Source: Haloferax namakaokahaiae (GTDB lineage Archaea; Halobacteriota; Halobacteria; Halobacteriales; Haloferacaceae). From it: a stretch of DNA of 64,000 bases. Of this stretch, positions 57,333 through 64,000 are shown piece by piece (the first letter of the stretch is position 1; each line of letters starts with the position of its first letter). Under the pieces are notes generated by a model. The model was not told the DNA's origin. It searched no databases and saw nothing but the letters and a program-made list of their open reading frames with translations. The position numbers and the translations under genes are program-made. The DNA is taken from positions 1,674,001 to 1,738,000 of the forward strand of contig NZ_JBHTAA010000005.1 of assembly GCF_042663225.1 (NCBI RefSeq). The letters are read 5' to 3'.

Positions 57333-58871
57333 ATGTTCGAGTTACTCACTCCCGTCCTGGACGTTATCGGATTCGGCGCGTACATCGGCGCGGTAATCGT
57401 CTCGCTACAGGCGTACCGCGAGGCCGACGACGACTCGGGATTCTGGCTGAACTTCGCGTTCGCCTCGCTCCTCGGGGTGCTCTGGACGGGCGTCGTCGCC
57501 GCCGAGCATCTCGGTCTCGGCGGTGCCATCCTCGACATCGTGAGCGTCTCGCTCCTCACGGCGACGGTTGCGGTGTTCTCGGTCGGCGCGACGGGAACGT
57601 ACGCCATCGTCCAGAGCATGAAAGAGTCGCGGGCGAACGAGGCGGCCTCACGCGAGGAGGCCGAACAACTCACCCAGTCGCTCGCCTCCTCTGCCGAGGA
57701 GTTCAGCGACGTGATGGCGCAGGCGGCCACCGGTGACCTCACGGTTCGGATGCGGGCCGACAAGGACCACGAGACGATGGAACAGGTCAAAGCCTCGTTC
57801 AACGAGATGATGGAGGACCTCGAAGGCACGATGGTTCGCATCCAGACGTTCAGCGACGACGTCGCGGCCTCGACCACCCAGATACGTGCGAGTTCGAACG
57901 AGGTCCAAGCGGCCAGCGAGGAAGTGAGCGACGCGATGAACTCCGTCGCCGGCGAGACCGAACTCCAACACGAGAACCTGACGGACGTTTCGAACGAGAT
58001 GAGCACGCTGTCGGCGACGATAGAGGAAGTCGCCGCGTCCTCTACCGAGGTTGCGAAGACCTCCGAACTCGCCGCCGAGTACGGCCAGACCGGTCGCGCG
58101 TCCGCGACGCAGGCGCTCGATGGGATGCGGTCGGTTCGGACGAAGACCGACTCGACGCTCGGTGAAGTCGAGGCTCTCCACGACGAAATCGGTGAAATCG
58201 TCACCATCGTAGACCTCATCACCGAAATCGCCGACCGAACTAACCTCCTCGCACTCAACGCGTCTATCGAAGCGGCCCGCGCCGGCAAGGCCGGCGAGGG
58301 GTTCGCGGTCGTCGCCGGCGAAATCAAAGAACTCGCGGGCGAGGCCGGCCACGCGACCGGGCAAATCGAGGAACTCATCTCCAACATCCAGCACACGGCC
58401 GCCGAGACGGTCGAGGACATGCAGGAAGTCGGCGACCGCGTTGATTCCGGCGCGGAGACGGTCGAAGAGGCACTCGACGCCTTCCAAGAGATTGCCGCCC
58501 GCGTCAGCGAGGTCAACGACGGTATCCAAGAAATCGACCGCGCGACCAGCGAGCAAGCGACCCTGACCGAGGACGTACTCGACATGGTCGATGGCGTCAA
58601 CCAGTCGGGTGAACGAACCAGCGAGGAGGTCGCCAGCGTCTCTGCCGCATCGCAAGAACAGACCGCGTCGATGTCCGAAGTGACCACCAGCATCGACTCG
58701 CTTTCGAGTTCGGCGACGGAGTTGAGCGACCTGCTCAACCGGTTCGAGGTCGAACAGGCCGGCGGACGAGCGACGCCGACTGCGACGCCATCGCCAGCCG
58801 CCGAGGCGACGCCGATGGCCGCCGACGGTGGGGGTGATGCGTCGGGCTTCAATTTCCAACACGACCAGTAA
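57333..58871 (+). CDS. Haloarchaeal chemotaxis-type transducer (Htr/MCP)
   Basis: 512 residues. Three helices at the N-terminus (about 8-26, 36-57, 62-92) with no large outer domain, a HAMP-like region (about 100-160: EEFSDVMAQAATGDLTVRMRADKDHETMEQVKASFNEMM in outline), and a full MCP signalling domain. The hairpin tip reads LITEIADRTNLLALNASIEAARAGKAGEGFAVVAGEIKELA, the CheA/CheW contact. The helical bundle continues to about 470, then a disordered tail. The short membrane part suggests sensing of membrane or redox state, or of a partner protein. Confidence 0.93.
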   Translation: MFELLTPVLDVIGFGAYIGAVIVSLQAYREADDDSGFWLNFAFASLLGVLWTGVVAAEHLGLGGAILDIVSVSLLTATVAVFSVGATGTYAIVQSMKESRANEAASREEAEQLTQSLASSAEEFSDVMAQAATGDLTVRMRADKDHETMEQVKASFNEMMEDLEGTMVRIQTFSDDVAASTTQIRASSNEVQAASEEVSDAMNSVAGETELQHENLTDVSNEMSTLSATIEEVAASSTEVAKTSELAAEYGQTGRASATQALDGMRSVRTKTDSTLGEVEALHDEIGEIVTIVDLITEIADRTNLLALNASIEAARAGKAGEGFAVVAGEIKELAGEAGHATGQIEELISNIQHTAAETVEDMQEVGDRVDSGAETVEEALDAFQEIAARVSEVNDGIQEIDRATSEQATLTEDVLDMVDGVNQSGERTSEEVASVSAASQEQTASMSEVTTSIDSLSSSATELSDLLNRFEVEQAGGRATPTATPSPAAEATPMAADGGGDASGFNFQHDQ

Positions 58872-58941
58872 GACGGCACGCTCCCCCAACCAGCCATGTT
58901 TTCTGCTAACATTTATCATACTCTGCACCGTACGGTCTGCA

Positions 58942-59133
58942 ATGTCTATCGCTAACGTCAAAACACCCGAGCTATGGGTGGCGGGACTCGCGTTCGTGAT
59001 TCTCGCGCTCGCCGCCCTCGCCGAGGGTGTCGTCCTCGTGAACTTCGACACACTCGGTGTGGACCGTTCGATTCCCGCCATCGTGGCAGTGGTGGGGACG
59101 ATGCTGGCGCTGTGGTGGATAGAGAACGAATAG
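58942..59133 (+). CDS. Small two-helix membrane protein, function unknown
   Basis: 63 residues with two helices (about 10-34 and 43-60) separated by a charged turn. The start at 58942 is the first Met of the hydrophobic frame. It follows the transducer by 70 bases and is convergent with lpdA. No family recognised; could belong to the transducer transcript. Confidence 0.6.
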   Translation: MSIANVKTPELWVAGLAFVILALAALAEGVVLVNFDTLGVDRSIPAIVAVVGTMLALWWIENE

Positions 59134-59151
59134 AAGAGAAGAGAGCGAAAC

Positions 59152-60578
<1,427 letters not shown>

Positions 60579-60579
<1 letters not shown>

Positions 60580-62072
60580 TATTCGAGCACCAACAGTTTG
60601 GGGTCTTCGAGGATTTCCTTGATGCGGTTCGTGAAGCGAGCGGCGAGCGCGCCATCGACGATGCGGTGGTCGAACGACAGCGAGACCGTGAGGACGTTTC
60701 GGGGCACGATTTCACCATCGACGACGCGCGGCTTTTCTTTGATGGCTCCGAGCGCGAGGATACCCACCTCGGGGTAGTTGATGATGGGCGTCGCGTACTC
60801 GCCGCCGATGCCGCCGACGTTCGTGATGGTGAACGTGCCGTCGCGCATCTCGGCGGGCGAAATCTTGCGACTCTGCGCCTTGTCGATAAGCTCGTTCATC
60901 TCGTCGGCGAGTTCGAGCATGCTCTTGCTGTCGGCGTCGCGGACGACCGGAACCATGAGCCCCGCGTCGGCGGCGACTGCCACGCCGAGGTTGTAGTCGT
61001 CGCGGAGGACGATTTCCTCGTTCTCCTCGTCGAGTTGGGAGTTCATGTACGGGAACTCCTTGAGCGCCGCGATGACCGCCTTCATCACGAAGGGCATGTA
61101 GGTGAGCTTCGTCTCGCGCTCCGCGGCGACGGGTTTGAGTTGCGAACGCAGTTCGACCAACTCCGTCACGTCGATTTCCTCGTGGTGGGTGACGTGCGGC
61201 GCGGTGTACTTCGAGCGGACCATCTGGTCGGCGATGGCCTTGCGGACGCCCTTGTACGGGATGCGCTCGCCAGCGCCGGAACCGGATTCGGCGGCCGCGG
61301 CGGGTTCGGCCCCTGCTTCGCCGCCCGCTTCTGCGAGCGCCTCTGCGTCGGCGGCCTGCGCTTCGCGCTGTGCCTGTGCGTACTCCGTGACGGCTTCGGG
61401 CGAGACGAACGCGTCGCCGTTGCGCATCTCGGTCGCGGGCACGGCGTTGAGGTCGATACCTTCCTCTTTCGCCAGTGCGCGGGTCGCCGGGGCGGCCAGC
61501 GTCCGGTCGCGGTCGGCGGCCTCGGAGGAGACGCTCTCGCTCGCCTTGGCCGTCGCCGACTTGCCGGCTTTGACCTCGCGGGGTCCGCTGGATTCTGCTT
61601 CGGTTTCCTCCTCGCCCTCGGCGGCGGCGCGAACGTCGCCTTCCGTGATGCGGCCGCTCGGGCCGGACCCGCTGACGGTTTCGAGTTCGACGTCGAGTTC
61701 GCGGGCGAGACGACGGACGCTCGGTGGGGCGAAGACGCGTCCGCCGGTGTCTTCGTCTTCGTCGGCTTCGGCCGCTTCTTCGGTTTCGGACTCGGCCGCT
61801 TTCTCGGCTGCGCCCGCGTCGTCGTCTTCACCTTCGACTTCGACGGTGATGATGACGGTGCCGACGGGAACGACTTCGCCTTCCTCGGCGAAGAGTTCGC
61901 TCACGGTGCCGTTGTACGGCGACGGCACATCGACGAGCGCCTTGTCCGTCTCGACTTCCGCGAGCACTTGGTCTTCGGTCACCTCGTCGCCGGGGGCGAC
62001 GTGCCACGTTACGAGTTCGCCTTCTGCGACGCCTTCACCGACGTCGGGTAGTTTGAATTCCTTGATCGCCAT
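60579..62072 (-). CDS. pdhC: Dihydrolipoamide acyltransferase (E2)
   Basis: 497 residues. One lipoyl domain at the N-terminus with Lys44 in EVETDKALVDVP; an acidic linker; a peripheral-subunit-binding domain (FAPPSVRRLARELDVELETVSGSGPSGRITEGDVRA in outline, about 111-146); a second segment that looks like a degenerate copy of it (APATRALAKEEGIDLNAVPATEMRNGDAFVSPEAV in outline, about 192-226); then the catalytic domain with His469 and Asp473 in DHRIVDGALAARF. Which oxoacid complex it belongs to (pyruvate or branched chain) is not decided by sequence; in Haloferax the operon is of unclear physiological role. Confidence 0.95.
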
Positions 62073-62075
62073 TGT

Positions 62076-63059
62076 TCAGAAGTCCACCGCCTCTCGAATA
62101 CCTTCTTCGACGCGGGCGACGGAGGGGAGGTAGTAATCTTCGAGCGCGTAGAGCGGGTACGGAACGTCGTAACCCGTGACGCGCGTGACCGGTGCTTCCT
62201 GATAGAGGAGTGCCTCTTCCTGAATCGTCGCCGTGATTTCGGCGGCGAGACCGCCCGTCTTGGGTGCCTCGTGGACGACGACTGCGCGACCCGTCTTCTT
62301 GAACGACTCCACGATGGTCTCGCGGTCGAGCGGCGAAATCGTGCGAACGTCAACGACTTCGGCGTCGATACCCTCGTCTTCGAGGTTCTCGACGGCTTCC
62401 ATCGTCGGGCGCGTCATCGCGCCGTAGGTGAAGACGGTCACGTCCTCGCCTTCGCGGCGGACGGCCGCCTCGCCGATTGGAATCTCGTAGTCTTCTTCCG
62501 GAACCTCGCCGCGGAAGGCGCGGTAGATGAGTTTGGGTTCGAGGAAGATGACCGGGTCGGGGTCTCGAATCGCGGAGATGAGCAGACCCTTCGCGTCGTG
62601 CGGGGTCGAAGGAATGACGACCTTGAGTCCCGCTTCGTGCGCGTAGAACATCTCCTTTGATTCGGAGTGCGATTCGGGGGCGCGGATGCCACCGCCGTAG
62701 GGTGCGCGAAGCACCATCGGGAGCGTAAAGCGACTGCGAGTCCGCGTACGGAACCGGGACATGTGGCTCACGATTTGGTCGAACCCGGGGTACATGAACC
62801 CGGAGAACTGAATCTCGGGGACGGGCTTGAGACCCATCGCGGCCATGCCGATGGCCGTGCCGATGATACCCGACTCCGCGAGCGGGGTGTCGATGACTCG
62901 GTCGTCACCGAACTCGTCCCAGAGACCCTCGGTGGCCCGGAAGACGCCGCCGTTCTTGCCGACGTCTTCGCCCATGACCAGCACCTCGTCGTCGAGGCTC
63001 ATCTCGGTGTACAGACCGTCCCGTACCGCTTGTACGATAGTGAGGTTTTGCGTGCTCAT
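62076..63059 (-). CDS. pdhB: 2-oxoacid dehydrogenase E1 beta subunit
   Basis: 327 residues, transketolase-type pyrimidine-binding fold: LTIVQAVRDGLYTEMSLDDEVLVMGEDVGKNGGVFRATEGL, DTPLAESGIIGTAIGMAAMGLKPVPEIQFSGF with the catalytic Glu for thiamine diphosphate, RAPYGGGIRAPESHSES, SAIRDPDPVIFLEPKLIYR. The C-terminal transketolase domain (VFTYGAMTRPTMEAVENLE, VVHEAPKTGGLAAEI) is complete. Overlaps the E1 alpha stop (ATGA) and is followed by pdhC after 3 bases. Confidence 0.96.
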   Translation of the reverse strand: MSTQNLTIVQAVRDGLYTEMSLDDEVLVMGEDVGKNGGVFRATEGLWDEFGDDRVIDTPLAESGIIGTAIGMAAMGLKPVPEIQFSGFMYPGFDQIVSHMSRFRTRTRSRFTLPMVLRAPYGGGIRAPESHSESKEMFYAHEAGLKVVIPSTPHDAKGLLISAIRDPDPVIFLEPKLIYRAFRGEVPEEDYEIPIGEAAVRREGEDVTVFTYGAMTRPTMEAVENLEDEGIDAEVVDVRTISPLDRETIVESFKKTGRAVVVHEAPKTGGLAAEITATIQEEALLYQEAPVTRVTGYDVPYPLYALEDYYLPSVARVEEGIREAVDF

Positions 63060-64000
63060 TCTCTGAGGAATCCTTCGTCACCGACCTGTTCGAGGAGGTG
63101 TTCGAACTCCTCGGCTTGTGCGTCGAGTTCCGCGGTCCGCTCGGCGTAGACGTTGTTGAACATGTTGACCGGGTCCGGGCGCGGTTCGGACTCCGCGGCC
63201 TCGATAGCGTCTGCGACCCGCGTCTCGATGTCGTTCTCGATTGCCGCGATTTTCTCGTCGTCCAGACGACCGGTATCGCGGAGGAACGTTTCGAGACGCG
63301 GAATCGGGTCCTTGGCCTTCCACTTCTCGACTTCGTCGTCGTCGCGGTAGACCGTCGGGTCGTCCGCCGTCGTGTGGGCACCGAAGCGGTACTGGACCGC
63401 TTCGATGAGCGTGGGCCGACCTTCGCCCTCTTTCGGGTTCTTGGCCTTTTCGAGGGCGGCCTTCGTCACCGAGTAGACGGCGAGGGGGTCCATCCCATCG
63501 ACTTGCACGCCGTCCATGCCGTAGGCGACTGCCTTCTGGGCAATCGTCTCGGAGGCCGTCTGGCGCTCGCGCGGGACGGAAATCGCCCACTGGTTGTTGT
63601 TACAGAAGAAGACGTTCGGGGTGTCGAAGACGCCCGCGAAGTTCAGCGCCTCGTGGAAGTCTCCCTCGCTCGTCGCGCCGTCACCGAAGTAACAGATGGC
63701 GGCTTTGTCCGTCTCGTTGCGGAGGTTGAACGTCCACCCGACGCCAGTCGCGTGCAGCGTTTGGGAGGCGATGGGGACGGCGACGGGGAAGATGTTGACT
63801 CCCTCCGGCATGTCGTTGCCCTTCTCGTGGCCCATCCAGTACAGGAGGGTCTGCTTGAGGGGCAGGCCGCGGAGGAGTGCAGCGCCGTGCTCGCGGTAAC
63901 TGGGAACCATCCAGTCGTCTTCGTCGAGCGCGATTGCGCTGCCGATTTGGGCACCCTCTTGTCCCGACAGCGGCGGATACGTCCCCATCCGCCCCTGTCG
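63056..64000 (-). CDS. pdhA: 2-oxoacid dehydrogenase E1 alpha subunit, 3' part (start outside window)
   Basis: The frame is open to the window end: 314 residues are visible, including MGTYPPLSGQEGAQIGS, and the start is beyond base 64000. Thiamine diphosphate/Mg motif is CYFGDGATSEGDFHEALNFAGVFDTPNVFFCNNNQW (GDG then NN). Residues of the phosphorylation-loop region (RFGAHTTADDPTVYRDDDEVEKW) and the C-terminal helical end are present. First gene of the visible operon end. Confidence 0.95.
   Translation of the reverse strand, partial: RQGRMGTYPPLSGQEGAQIGSAIALDEDDWMVPSYREHGAALLRGLPLKQTLLYWMGHEKGNDMPEGVNIFPVAVPIASQTLHATGVGWTFNLRNETDKAAICYFGDGATSEGDFHEALNFAGVFDTPNVFFCNNNQWAISVPRERQTASETIAQKAVAYGMDGVQVDGMDPLAVYSVTKAALEKAKNPKEGEGRPTLIEAVQYRFGAHTTADDPTVYRDDDEVEKWKAKDPIPRLETFLRDTGRLDDEKIAAIENDIETRVADAIEAAESEPRPDPVNMFNNVYAERTAELDAQAEEFEHLLEQVGDEGFLRE

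Overview
The window is a 64 kb piece of a haloarchaeal chromosome, most likely a Haloferax or close relative. Evidence: high GC, very acidic proteins, leaderless genes behind TTTAWA-type TATA boxes, overlapping ATGA gene junctions, a halophilic 2Fe-2S ferredoxin with an acidic N-terminal insert, bacterio-opsin-activator-type and TrmB-type regulators, a prepilin peptidase of the PibD type, an NAD-dependent DNA ligase beside an archaeal gene set, and CTAG tetramers reduced to about fifteen by my eye count. The order pdhABC-lpdA, serB, serA, thrC, hisB, hisA, hisI, pibD, metX, ligA resembles what I remember of Haloferax chromosomes; that is recollection, not a search result.

Layout. 0-11.9 kb: end of an ABC-2 exporter, DNA ligase, cytochrome P450 with a Bat-type regulator, a metY-metX-metY methionine cluster, a phosphate permease and ferredoxin. 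11.9-14.9 kb: a visibly AT-richer accessory segment with a small winged-helix gene, a putative CTAG-type DNA methyltransferase, a PD-(D/E)XK nuclease and a PemK/MazF toxin-antitoxin pair; a 17-bp direct repeat brackets the first three genes. 15.1-28.2 kb: an 11 kb, ten-gene, almost fully overlapping minus-strand operon for an aerobic molybdenum-copper CO dehydrogenase (coxG-M-S-L, then maturation genes, then a ZIP-type metal transporter), facing moeA and a MocA-like cytidylyltransferase for its molybdopterin-cytosine-dinucleotide cofactor. 28.3-37.9 kb: regulators, pibD, scattered histidine genes (hisI, hisA, hisB), a phosphohexomutase, an ACT-domain regulator and several tiny membrane or zinc-finger genes. 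37.9-42.3 kb: a TAXI-type TRAP transporter. 42.7-50.9 kb: uracil phosphoribosyltransferase, a histidine-rich G3E GTPase, an ArsA/Get3 ATPase with a small partner, a CstA carbon-starvation transporter and small conserved proteins. 51-57 kb: TrmB regulator, threonine synthase, serA and serB. 57-59.1 kb: a small three-helix membrane protein paired with a chemotaxis-type transducer. 59.2-64 kb: the pyruvate/2-oxoacid dehydrogenase complex, cut by the window edge in the E1 alpha gene.

The most remarkable content is the CO dehydrogenase locus. CoxL carries the form I signature AYRCSFR with the copper-ligand cysteine, gene order is M-S-L as in form I clusters, and all parts of the cofactor pathway that I would expect nearby are there. 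The XdhC/CoxF-like maturation protein is fused to a YHS metal-binding domain and has histidine-rich tracts, CoxS has an extra cysteine-rich tail, and a DUF364-type protein and a ZIP transporter end the operon: together they suggest an archaeal variant of Mo-Cu centre assembly. The second candidate is the compact restriction-modification island, whose divergent control region contains one of the few CTAG sites of the window inside an inverted repeat.
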